64,000 nucleotides of DNA from Clostridiales bacterium (GTDB taxonomy: Bacteria; Bacillota; Clostridia; Christensenellales; Aristaeellaceae). The stretch lies in contig SVGM01000002.1 in the NCBI GenBank assembly GCA_015056365.1, forward strand, positions 124,001 to 188,000, in the 5' to 3' direction. The stretch's first letter is position 1. Every line of letters begins with the position of its first letter. Shown here in pieces: positions 24,467 through 31,838 of the stretch. Position numbers and translations under genes: made by a program. The notes below the pieces were generated by a model. The model did not search any database, was not told where the DNA came from, and was given only the letters and a program-made list of their open reading frames with translations.

Positions 24467-26500
24467 TTACTTGAAGGCGACCATGGTGTTGGCGATGGTC
24501 ATGACAGTCATCAGAACAGCGTTGAGGAACGCGGGGGTCCAGATGTTGCCGGTCTTCTTGTACAGATTGCGGGAGATGATCGCAGCAATGGACAGCGTAG
24601 GCACCATTGCAACCATCATGATGCCGCTCAACGCAGAACCAGGATTGGCAGCCACACCGGTAGCAAACAGAGTGCCGTACTGGCAAATCAGCCACAGCAG
24701 GGGACCGCCGGCATTGAGCACCATGGCCAGCAGATAGCCTTTGATGCCGGTCTGCTTGTCGGTGTTGGTATTGATGGTGATGGCGGCGGAGGACACGATG
24801 TAGTACAGCAGGAAGGTAGGCAGGTAACGCAGCACCGCAGGCAGGATATTCGCATCAAAGGTCTTGAAGGCGAAAGTCCAGATACGGAAGTCGGCCACGA
24901 ACAGGGCATCCATCAGCCACAGTACAGCGTAGGCGATCACAACGCTCACCAGCGCGGCAAGCAGGCTGGCCACGATAGCCACAGGCTTGAACACCAGACC
25001 ATAGGAGGAGAAGGTAGCGCCTTCCTTGGCCTTGAGAATCAGGAACATCAGACCCATGATGGTGGCGGAAATCAGCGCGCATGCCAGCGTCCAGTAGACG
25101 ATGGAGTTGATGCCGATGGCGGTCCACACCGCATTGTCCTGGTACATGGGGGTCTTGGCGACCAGCGCAAGGGCAGCGCCGGTAACGACGGTCACGATAC
25201 CGCCCACAAGGCTCTTCTTGCAGCACTTCTTCACGAGGAAGGCAATGATGGCGGCGACGCCCACAGCAGCGGCCGCGATGCCGGCGTAGAACAGGATGTT
25301 GACCGTGGTGGTGCCCGCGCCTTCATCCATCAGAGGCGTGAAGAAGATGGCAGGCAGCAGCACTGCGATGGTCAGCACCACGATGGTGATGATCTTTGCC
25401 TTGCCCTTCGCGCCTGCAGCGGGGGTCAGCGTACCGGTCTTGGCCTTGTTGAAGAAGGGCAACTCCAACACGATGGAGGCTACGGCGATGATCAGCATCA
25501 CAAAGCCGACCAGAGCCACGCACTCGGCGATCTCCTTCCACAGCCACACCTGCTGATCGGCAGGGATGGCGGTGATGCCGGCCTGATAATCCTTGAACGC
25601 CTCGGTGTAGAACTCGATAGCATAACCGGTGGTGGTGGTGGAGAAGTGGTTCCAGGGATGGGTCTCAGCAGGCTGATAGATGATGCGCTTGCCGCCATCG
25701 CTGGTTTCGTACCAGGTATTGGCCTGCGCAGGCTCGGTCTGCTGCAGGAAGGTCATGCCGTCAGGAGTGGATACATAGTCTTTGTGGCGCACGGTGCCGC
25801 CCTGCTCGGCGGGATCGTTGAAGAAGAACTCGTCGTACTGGGCAGCGACCTTTCCCAGCACGCGCCCGCCGCTGAGAGACTCAGCCGTGGCAGCATCGAA
25901 GCCTACAAAGGCGGTATACATGAAGTCGGAGCCTTCGGTCAGGCTGCAGTAGATCTTGCGGATGCCGGTAGCGGCAGCATCCAGCTCATCACGGGCGATG
26001 GCAGTGGTGGAGCCGAAGCCGCCCATGGAGTGACCAGTCACGCCGATGATGCCGTTGCCGGCCTCATCCTTAAGCACGTAGGGCTGCTCATACATGTAGG
26101 CCACAGCGTCGTACATGGAGTTGTACCAGAAGGGCAGCCATACGCCGAAGAACGAGGCGTCGGAGTAGACTTCGTCGTTGATGTCGGAGTGACCGTGATC
26201 GTACTGGTCCAGAGCCAGCACCACGTAGCCGCGGCGGCTGAGCTCGATGGCGTTGGCATCCTGCATCTCAGCGGAGTTCAGATAGCCATGGGTGACGATG
26301 ACGGTGGGCTTGGGATTGCTTTCGGACGCATCCTTGGGCATATAGAGCAGGCCGCTCAAATTGCCGTTGGCGGTGTCGAAGTTGATGCGGGAAACCTTCA
26401 CGCCATTACTGCCATTGATTGCACAGGCCACGATGCTGCCGACGAGCACGATGACCAATGCGATACAAAGCAGTACGAGGGAACGCTTGCAGTTTTTCAT
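24467..26500 (-). CDS. Alpha/beta hydrolase with C-terminal polytopic membrane domain
   Basis: 677 residues, no named function. An N-terminal helix (8-28) anchors an alpha/beta-hydrolase domain (about 45-335) that should face outward, with HG at 71-72 and the nucleophile elbow GHSMGG (Ser158). About nine hydrophobic helices follow (about 350-677). The start ATG 26500 follows AGGAGG. It is GC-rich like the host. It has its own promoter and terminator, and lies between tRNA-Met and a copy of the tRNA 3' half, so it may be island cargo. A lipid or peptidoglycan-precursor substrate is possible but not shown. Confidence 0.8.
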   Translation of the reverse strand: MKNCKRSLVLLCIALVIVLVGSIVACAINGSNGVKVSRINFDTANGNLSGLLYMPKDASESNPKPTVIVTHGYLNSAEMQDANAIELSRRGYVVLALDQYDHGHSDINDEVYSDASFFGVWLPFWYNSMYDAVAYMYEQPYVLKDEAGNGIIGVTGHSMGGFGSTTAIARDELDAAATGIRKIYCSLTEGSDFMYTAFVGFDAATAESLSGGRVLGKVAAQYDEFFFNDPAEQGGTVRHKDYVSTPDGMTFLQQTEPAQANTWYETSDGGKRIIYQPAETHPWNHFSTTTTGYAIEFYTEAFKDYQAGITAIPADQQVWLWKEIAECVALVGFVMLIIAVASIVLELPFFNKAKTGTLTPAAGAKGKAKIITIVVLTIAVLLPAIFFTPLMDEGAGTTTVNILFYAGIAAAAVGVAAIIAFLVKKCCKKSLVGGIVTVVTGAALALVAKTPMYQDNAVWTAIGINSIVYWTLACALISATIMGLMFLILKAKEGATFSSYGLVFKPVAIVASLLAALVSVVIAYAVLWLMDALFVADFRIWTFAFKTFDANILPAVLRYLPTFLLYYIVSSAAITINTNTDKQTGIKGYLLAMVLNAGGPLLWLICQYGTLFATGVAANPGSALSGIMMVAMVPTLSIAAIISRNLYKKTGNIWTPAFLNAVLMTVMTIANTMVAFK

Positions 26501-26551
26501 TAGTAATTCCTCCTTCGTAATTTTGTTGTGCGCAGAAAAAGTGTTATAGTA

Positions 26552-26580
26552 ATTATACAGCAAAAGAAGGGAACCAGCAA
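26552..26580 (-). promoter_or_regulatory. Promoter for the membrane hydrolase gene
   Basis: On the minus strand, TTGCTG (26575-26580), 17 bases, TATAAT (26552-26557), about 50 bases before the start codon. Confidence 0.65.
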
Positions 26581-26599
26581 TCGTCAAATGCAAACGATG

Positions 26600-26856
26600 T
26601 CAAAAAAAGTTCAGATACCCTACGAAGCTCGATACCGCAATTTGGGGCGGTATTTCAACCAGCATGTGTATATGATCTGCACATATCTCTGCCTCGAAAT
26701 ATTCACCTTTTTCCATTTGCACAATTGCCTCAAGATTTTTCCTATCTCTCTTTTCTTCTCTCCAAAGAATGCCTTTCTATGGTACTTGGGCGCAAATACT
26801 ATGTGATATTTACAATTCTATTTCGTATATGATAAACTGTGCACGTCATTAGGCAT
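26600..26856 (-). pseudogene. Decayed IS200/IS605-type transposase (tnpA) fragment
   Basis: Translation of the minus strand from ATG 26856 (GGAGG upstream) gives MPNDVHSLSYTK, an in-frame TAG, then NCKYHIVFAPKYHRKAFF and ILRQLCKWKKVNI. After a frameshift it continues EAEICADHIHMLVEIPPQ and IAVSSFVGYL, and then ends early. These are the N-terminal two thirds of an IS200-type HUH transposase, with the His-x-His pair in DHIHML. The C-terminal part with the catalytic Tyr is missing. The stretch is AT-rich. Confidence 0.88.
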
Positions 26857-26955
26857 ATTCTTTTGACCTCCTTTTGCTTTTGGTGCAGTTGCCAGACCGC
26901 TCCTCTATATAACAAAAGAAGTTTTTTGTGCTTCCCTATCGGTTAGCCTTTCCCG

Positions 26956-26978
26956 AACCACAGGCCAGGCCTGTGGTT
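26956..26978. repeat. Perfect hairpin, possible IS200-type end structure
   Basis: AACCACAGGCC-A-GGCCTGTGGTT, an 11-bp perfect stem about 100 bases upstream of the tnpA remnant, followed by TTTTACTT. IS200/IS605 elements carry subterminal hairpins at their ends, so this may be the left end. It could also be an ordinary terminator. Confidence 0.45.
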
Positions 26979-26985
26979 TTACTTA

Positions 26986-27020
26986 TACAAAAAAGAAAGC
27001 CTTGATTCTTCAAGGCTTTC
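26986..27020 (-). terminator. Terminator of the tRNA operon
   Basis: GAAAGCCTTGA / TCAAGGCTTTC 11-bp stem with a 4-base loop and six Ts on the minus strand, just after tRNA-Met. The same stem is copied at 23132-23157. Confidence 0.92.
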
Positions 27021-27024
27021 TTGA

Positions 27025-27101
27025 TGGTAGCGGCGATCGGATTCGAACCAATGACACTCCGGGTATGAACCGAATGCTCTAGCCAGCTGAGCTACGCCGC
27101 C
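27025..27101 (-). tRNA. tRNA-Met (CAU), elongator type
   Basis: 77 nt with encoded CCA. Acceptor GGCGGCG pairs with CGCCGCT (one G-U), D-arm GCTC/GAGC, anticodon loop TTCATAC, T-loop TTCGAAT. Position 1 pairs, unlike an initiator. A lysidine-modified tRNA-Ile with CAU anticodon cannot be wholly excluded, but the sequence looks like clostridial elongator tRNA-Met. Its 3' 45 nt are duplicated twice to the left. Confidence 0.9.
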
Positions 27102-27105
27102 ACGA

Positions 27106-27182
<77 letters not shown>

Positions 27183-27209
27183 ATGCTTAGCGCTCACGCG
27201 ACGCTACTT

Positions 27210-27238
27210 ATCATATATCATGGCGGCGGTTTTGTCAA
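27210..27238 (-). promoter_or_regulatory. Promoter of the tRNA pair
   Basis: On the minus strand, TTGACA (27233-27238), 17 bases, TATGAT (27210-27215), 27 bases before tRNA-fMet. Confidence 0.85.
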
Positions 27239-27311
27239 TGTCTTTTTTCAGAATTTTACGAAAAAAATTCTCGTGCCTCTATGCTCCGGAGACAAGCGGT
27301 TGATCAGCATT

Positions 27312-28448
27312 TCATCGGCGGCTGAGGATCTTTTCCATGGCATCGAGCAGGCCGTCCACATCATCCTCGGTATTGTAGATGCCCATGCTGGCGCGGCAGG
27401 CGCCGGTATGCAGCGTCCCCAGCCAGCGATGCACCGCAGGCGCGCAATGCAGCCCGGCACGCAGGGCATATCCTGCATCGGCCAACGCATCCGCCAGCTC
27501 GCCGGGATCCATGGCAGCCGGTATAAAGCTAACCACACCTACCTTGGGGGTTCCAGGGTGCCCCAATACCCGCACTCCCCGCATCCGGTTCAAACCGGCG
27601 CGCAACCTTTGCGCCAGTCCATCCTCATATGCCTGGATCTCATCCCGGTGCGCAAGAGCGAATCGTGCCCCGGTCAGCAGTCCGGCGATACCCGGCAGAT
27701 TGGGCGTACCGCTTTCGTAGCGATCCGGCAGCTGGACAGGCTGATCCAGGCTCTCACTCTGCGAACCTGTGCCGCCGGTGACGATAGGCCTTGGCAGCAT
27801 CCCCCTGCCAAGCACCAATACGCCTGTGCCATGGGGCCCCAGCAGTCCCTTGTGTCCCGGCATGGCGATCATATCCGCGCCCAATTCCTGCAGGGAGACC
27901 GGTAGCACACCCGCTGTCTGCGCGGCGTCCACCAAAAGCGGGATGCCGCTGGCTCTCAGCACTGGCGACAGTTCCTTCACCGGCTGTACCACACCGGTGA
28001 CGTTGCTGGCATGGCAAAGAATGCACAGCGCGGTACGTGGCGTAATGGCTGCGCACACACTCTCCCGGGTGATCACACCCAGGCTGTTGGGTTCAAGAAC
28101 CCGCACCCGGATCTGACCGTTTCGCTCCAACAGATGCAACGGCCGCATCACGGCATTATGCTCCGCATGAGAAACGATCACCTCGTCGCCCTGACACAGC
28201 ATACCGCGGATGGCCAGATTCAATGCCTCTGTGCAGCCGGAGGTAAAGATCACTTGTTCCGGCGCCGGAGCGCCGAACGCCTGGGCCAGCAGCTCACGGC
28301 AGCGCTGGATCACCCGTCCGCCGCACAGCGACAGCGAATGCCCCGCGCGGCCCGGATTCCCTCCGATTTTGTTCAGCGTTCCTGCCATCGCCTTTGCAAC
28401 CATCGACGGCTTAGGAAACGATGTAGCCGCGTTGTCCAAATAGATCAT
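27312..28448 (-). CDS. Cysteine desulfurase-family PLP enzyme (EF2568-like)
   Basis: 378 residues. Class V aminotransferase fold that releases sulfur or selenium from cysteine or selenocysteine. MIYLDNAATSFPKP starts the protein, the PLP lysine is Lys200 in MPGHKGLLGPHGTG, and the catalytic Cys is Cys335 in GLHCAPAVHRWLG. This subfamily often sits next to DUF3343 genes, as here (divergent, 79 bases apart), and has been linked to selenium handling for molybdo-enzymes. The start 28448 has AAGGGG upstream; longer in-frame starts overlap the neighbour's promoter. Confidence 0.9.
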   Translation of the reverse strand: MIYLDNAATSFPKPSMVAKAMAGTLNKIGGNPGRAGHSLSLCGGRVIQRCRELLAQAFGAPAPEQVIFTSGCTEALNLAIRGMLCQGDEVIVSHAEHNAVMRPLHLLERNGQIRVRVLEPNSLGVITRESVCAAITPRTALCILCHASNVTGVVQPVKELSPVLRASGIPLLVDAAQTAGVLPVSLQELGADMIAMPGHKGLLGPHGTGVLVLGRGMLPRPIVTGGTGSQSESLDQPVQLPDRYESGTPNLPGIAGLLTGARFALAHRDEIQAYEDGLAQRLRAGLNRMRGVRVLGHPGTPKVGVVSFIPAAMDPGELADALADAGYALRAGLHCAPAVHRWLGTLHTGACRASMGIYNTEDDVDGLLDAMEKILSRR

Positions 28449-28527
28449 CTTCCATTCCCCTTCCATTTGCACACGCCCGATTTCACTCTGCGTATACTGT
28501 ATGTGGAAGAAAGGGGGATATGAACCC

Positions 28528-28794
28528 ATGACGGAAACTTTTGGCATCGCGTCCTTCCGCTCCCGCCAGCAGGTGCTGAAATTCGAAGGAGCGCTTCGGC
28601 GTGCAGGCATAAGGGTATCAGTGATCACCACACCCAGAGACGTGTCCATGGGCTGCGGCCTGAGCATCCGTTTTGAATTGGAGGACTATGATCAGGTACG
28701 GGACGTATACAACCAGCTTCGCCCCTCTAATCTGATCGGGTTTTACCGCATCACCCGTGAAAACGGACGGCATACGGGGACGCAGGCGATGTAA
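28528..28794 (+). CDS. DUF3343 Se/S carrier-like small protein
   Basis: 88 residues. Matches the DUF3343 plan: N-terminal FGIASFRSRQQVLKFEGALRRAGI, then a central Ser-Met-Gly-Cys-Gly-Leu with Cys43, the likely carrier residue. The family is described as putative Se/S carrier-like. It lies divergently from the cysteine desulfurase gene, a natural partner. The -10-like TATACT at 28493-28498 excludes the upstream ATG at 28501. The codon for Cys43 is an ordinary Cys codon, not TGA. Confidence 0.85.
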   Translation: MTETFGIASFRSRQQVLKFEGALRRAGIRVSVITTPRDVSMGCGLSIRFELEDYDQVRDVYNQLRPSNLIGFYRITRENGRHTGTQAM

Positions 28795-28808
28795 AGCATT
28801 GCCCGCCA

Positions 28809-28837
28809 TTGCCGCGCCTGTGAGGATATGGTACAAT
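28809..28837 (+). promoter_or_regulatory. Promoter for the downstream acetyltransferase
   Basis: TTGCCG (28809-28814), 17 bases, TACAAT (28832-28837), 32 bases before the ATG. Confidence 0.65.
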
Positions 28838-28869
28838 CGCCATAGCTCAAGCGGATCGGAGGGCTGAGA

Positions 28870-29454
28870 ATGCTTATCGTAGAAACAGAACGCCTGATTC
28901 TCAGAGACTTTGAAAAATCTGATATCGCGAAGCGAATCTACTGGGAGACTGTTGAAACCGAATGGCAAAAGTGGGATGCTCCATGGGAACATCAAAGCTT
29001 TACGGAAGAGCAAAAACGTGCGGAATCCGCTTCTTTCATCACCGGTCTGGAAGCCTTCGCTGAACGAATCGCCGCCAAAAGTGATGCGGATATGCGCTAT
29101 TCCTTTCAGATCGATCTCAAAGAAACCGGCGAGTATATCGGCTGGATCAGCTGTTACTGCATCGATGCCGAATACAATTACACGGACGGCGACGGGCATT
29201 ATGCCTTCGGGATCGATATACCCGGCATGGCACACCGGGGCAAGGGCTACGGAAAAGAAGCCTTTGCGGCAGCTATACAGTATCTGTTTTCTTGCGGAAT
29301 GACGGAGGTATACACGCAAACCTGGTCCGGCAATAAACCCATGGTGGCGCTGGCCGCATCCATCGGTTTTCAGGAAGTAATGCGCAAAAAGGATTTTCGC
29401 ACCGTTGACAATACAAAATACGACGCTATAACCTTTGTACTCAGAAACGAATAA
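28870..29454 (+). CDS. GNAT acetyltransferase (RimJ/RimL-like)
   Basis: 194 residues. Uses acetyl-CoA to acetylate an amino group. It begins with the RimJ/RimL start ETERLILRDFEKSDI and has the CoA-binding stretch GMAHRGKGYGKEAFAAAIQYLF and the C-terminal ALAASIGFQEVMRKKDFR. The substrate is unknown. GGAGG precedes the start and a terminator follows the stop. Confidence 0.88.
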   Translation: MLIVETERLILRDFEKSDIAKRIYWETVETEWQKWDAPWEHQSFTEEQKRAESASFITGLEAFAERIAAKSDADMRYSFQIDLKETGEYIGWISCYCIDAEYNYTDGDGHYAFGIDIPGMAHRGKGYGKEAFAAAIQYLFSCGMTEVYTQTWSGNKPMVALAASIGFQEVMRKKDFRTVDNTKYDAITFVLRNE

Positions 29455-29463
29455 GCGCCGGCA

Positions 29464-29490
29464 GGACCGCCCTTCTACGGGCGGTTTTTG
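29464..29490 (+). terminator. Rho-independent terminator
   Basis: ACCGCCC / GGGCGGT stem with a 6-base loop and TTTTTG after it. Confidence 0.88.
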
Positions 29491-29510
29491 CGTGCCATGA
29501 CGAAAAGGAT

Positions 29511-29542
29511 AAAAAAACGCTCCGTGCCATCAGACACGGAGC
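29511..29542 (-). terminator. Terminator of rpmB
   Basis: On the minus strand, GCTCCGTG / CACGGAGC stem, then GTTTTTTT. Confidence 0.9.
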
Positions 29543-29561
29543 ATATTCAAGCCAACAAAGA

Positions 29562-29777
29562 TTATTCCTCCACGTTGGACTTGGTGGGCAGCGCGCGCTG
29601 CACGTTGCCGCTGCGCAGGCAACGGGTGCACACATTCATGCGCTGAGGACGACCATCCACGAGCACACGCACATTCTGCACGTTGGGAGCCCACACGCGA
29701 TTGGTTTTGCGGTTGGAGTGGCTCACGTTGTGGCCGCTCATCGCGCCCTTCTCGCATACTTCACAAAACTTGCCCAT
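29562..29777 (-). CDS. rpmB: 50S ribosomal protein L28
   Basis: 71-residue large-subunit protein. It is the zinc-binding form: Cys5/Cys8 (CEVCEKG) and Cys50/Cys53 (CTRC) make a ribbon. GHNVSHSNRKTNRVWAPN is the family core. ATG 29777 follows AGGAGG; the TTG before it is not used. It is a single-gene unit with its own promoter and terminator. Confidence 0.97.
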   Translation of the reverse strand: MGKFCEVCEKGAMSGHNVSHSNRKTNRVWAPNVQNVRVLVDGRPQRMNVCTRCLRSGNVQRALPTKSNVEE

Positions 29778-29822
29778 CAATTACACCTCCTAACGGGAGT
29801 TTGCATGCATAACAGCCTGACT

Positions 29823-29851
29823 ATTTTATCACGGCTTTTTCTGTTTGGCAA
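29823..29851 (-). promoter_or_regulatory. Promoter of rpmB
   Basis: On the minus strand, TTGCCA (29846-29851), 17 bases, TAAAAT (29823-29828). Confidence 0.7.
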
Positions 29852-29963
29852 GAGTGAATCTTGAAAAATCCGTGACATTTTTTCCATTCACATAACAAAA
29901 TGTGCAAATGCAACGTTTCCCGGCCTTCCGCCGATGTTCAGGCAGCCTGCCAATCTCAGGCTC

Positions 29964-30752
29964 TTACCTGGTGGCCTTTGGCTGGGTACAAATAAACAGC
30001 CCGTACTCCTTTGGAATAGCGATCACGCCCTCTTCCGCCTGCCGGGAGAGCAATGCCGTCAGTTTCTCCCTGGGCCAGTCCTTCAAGCCGCTGAAGCTGG
30101 CCATGGACAGCACGTAGTCTGTCAGATCCTCCACGTCTGTCACCCGGAGGCCATCCTCCCGATTCCTGCATTCCACCTGGCCAAAATAACGGGACAACGA
30201 TACCTTTCCGTTTTGCAGGGAGAAGGGATAGGCATTTCCATCCTGATGACCCAGCGTCTTCGCCAGCCAGAAGGCCACGCCCTGCTCCCCCACTGTGGCG
30301 CAGAAGAAGCGGCCGTCCGGCTTCAGCACCCGGGCCACCTCGGACAGCGCCTTGTCCAGATCCGGCACGTGATACAGCATCATATTGGCGATGACCACAT
30401 CGAAAGCATTGTCCTCGTAGGGAATCTGCTGAATATCCACTTGCCGGAAGCTGATATTGGGCAGCGGCGGCACATTGCCTTTTGCTACGTCCAGCATGCC
30501 TTCAGAGAAATCCGTCAGGATCAGGGACGCATCCTCCGGCAACCACTGGGGCGCATCATGCCACATATTCCCCGTGCCGCAGCCCAGCTCCAGCACCCGC
30601 ATGCCGGGTTTCAGCTCATAATGGGACAGGATCCAGTCGCCAAAGGGTTCCTTATTCAGCGAGTATTTCTGATGCAGCGCTATGCGGATATCCAGTTTTT
30701 CGGCGTTGGCGTACTGGGCTTGAATCAGCTGGGAGTTGTTGACCAAGGGCAT
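29964..30752 (-). CDS. Class I SAM-dependent methyltransferase
   Basis: 262 residues of the Methyltransf_11/25 type. SAM motif I is VLELGCGTGN (residues 53-62), acidic motif II LILTDFSEGML, then FDVVIANMMLYHV and the post-motif VLKPDGRFF. The substrate is unknown. Its ATG follows AAGGAGG, and the stop of the upstream membrane-protein gene lies 13 bases before it, so both are in one transcript. Confidence 0.88.
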   Translation of the reverse strand: MPLVNNSQLIQAQYANAEKLDIRIALHQKYSLNKEPFGDWILSHYELKPGMRVLELGCGTGNMWHDAPQWLPEDASLILTDFSEGMLDVAKGNVPPLPNISFRQVDIQQIPYEDNAFDVVIANMMLYHVPDLDKALSEVARVLKPDGRFFCATVGEQGVAFWLAKTLGHQDGNAYPFSLQNGKVSLSRYFGQVECRNREDGLRVTDVEDLTDYVLSMASFSGLKDWPREKLTALLSRQAEEGVIAIPKEYGLFICTQPKATR

Positions 30753-30765
30753 GGGGGTCGCCTCC

Positions 30766-31632
30766 TTACCATTTCACCTTATTCGGATAGGGAGCTGCTT
30801 TCTTTTCAACCAGCCGTTGTAAGTCTCTGAAAGTTTTATTCTCCTTACCCGTCAGATGCTGGTAAAACAGTTGTCTGAGGCGCACATAGCGGAGCGCATC
30901 TCGATAAGCCTGCCAGTATGCCTTTCTACGCTTTCTGCGCTTTCCCGTCGAAAAGATCAGTCCCAGTAGCTGTAGCAGCTGAATGAGCGAATACAGCAAA
31001 AGCCCCACTGCACCGATACCGCCTGCGATCATCAACGCCCAGCTGAGCAACGGGATAGTCCCTATCAGCAGACCGAACAGAAAGCCTGCCCCACGGCCCC
31101 AGGAGGCCGAGATACCAATGAGCTTATACAGCCCGAAAGCAGCCAGTGCGCACAGCACTGCCAGTCCCAGAGAACCCAAGAGAGAAAGGAACTTCCCACC
31201 TACGGTATCCCGTACCGCTTCCTCGTTGGCATCCATCTGATCGAGCTGCGACCGGATGCCCGGCAGAAGACTGGGCTTGTCCTTCATATCGCTGTTTATG
31301 CTCTGCCACAACATGTCCATTTCCTTGAAGTAGCCGTCCAGATAAAACGCATCCGTCAGATGAATATGGCCTTTCTCAGTCTTCTGAACGATGGTCTCCT
31401 CCGGGTCAGGAAAACGAAAGATGCCCTGTTCCTCAGGCAGCCTCGTTTTTTCATAACCCAGAATATGCAAATCCACAATATCCACATACCAAACCATTTT
31501 ATCGATCAGAAGCCAGCTGTCAGCGATATGTTCGGCCATATAGTCATGAAAGGTAACCTGACCCTCTGCGGGGGATGGACAGTTGGGGGGAATGTTCTTA
31601 AACAGTTTTCGATCCAGCTCTGTGCTATGCAT
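30766..31632 (-). CDS. Membrane protein of unknown function
   Basis: 288 residues, not recognised. The N-terminal 140 residues are soluble, with motifs such as FHDYMAEHIADSWLLIDKMVWYVDIVDLHILGYE. Then come two or three hydrophobic segments (about 145-172 and 180-225) and a basic C-terminal tail (STGKRRKRRKAYWQAYRDALRY). The start follows GGGAGGT and a strong extended -10 promoter. It is cotranscribed with the downstream methyltransferase. Confidence 0.75.
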   Translation of the reverse strand: MHSTELDRKLFKNIPPNCPSPAEGQVTFHDYMAEHIADSWLLIDKMVWYVDIVDLHILGYEKTRLPEEQGIFRFPDPEETIVQKTEKGHIHLTDAFYLDGYFKEMDMLWQSINSDMKDKPSLLPGIRSQLDQMDANEEAVRDTVGGKFLSLLGSLGLAVLCALAAFGLYKLIGISASWGRGAGFLFGLLIGTIPLLSWALMIAGGIGAVGLLLYSLIQLLQLLGLIFSTGKRRKRRKAYWQAYRDALRYVRLRQLFYQHLTGKENKTFRDLQRLVEKKAAPYPNKVKW

Positions 31633-31676
31633 TTGTGTACCTCCCTATGTCTTCTCAAACAAATGAAAGTGTTGGT

Positions 31677-31705
31677 ATTATAGCATGCAACCTTTTGGGT
31701 GGCAA
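31677..31705 (-). promoter_or_regulatory. Promoter of the membrane protein-methyltransferase pair
   Basis: On the minus strand, TTGCCA (31700-31705), 17 bases, TATAAT (31677-31682), with TGC directly before the -10 box. Confidence 0.8.
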
Positions 31706-31765
31706 GTTGTCTTCTCCCTGTCCAGCAAACGCAAAATCCCACTCCCTGTGCCGTGAAACGGCGAA

Positions 31766-31837
31766 GAGAGCGGGATTCTTAAGGGGCAGTGCCCCTTAGG
31801 CGGTGGGTGTGGGAGGCAGCGCCTCCCACCGTTCCGC
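31766..31837. repeat. Intergenic palindromes (REP-like)
   Basis: AAGGGGC-AGT-GCCCCTT and GGGAGGC-AGC-GCCTCCC inverted repeats joined by GGCGGTGGGTGTG, just after the lepA stop. Same family as the elements at 2.3, 6.1 and 43.9 kb. Confidence 0.65.
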
Positions 31838-31838
31838 A

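Noticed and set aside
28528..28794. A selenocysteine codon in the DUF3343 gene.
   Set aside because: The central Cys is encoded by TGC, and no in-frame TGA occurs before the normal stop.
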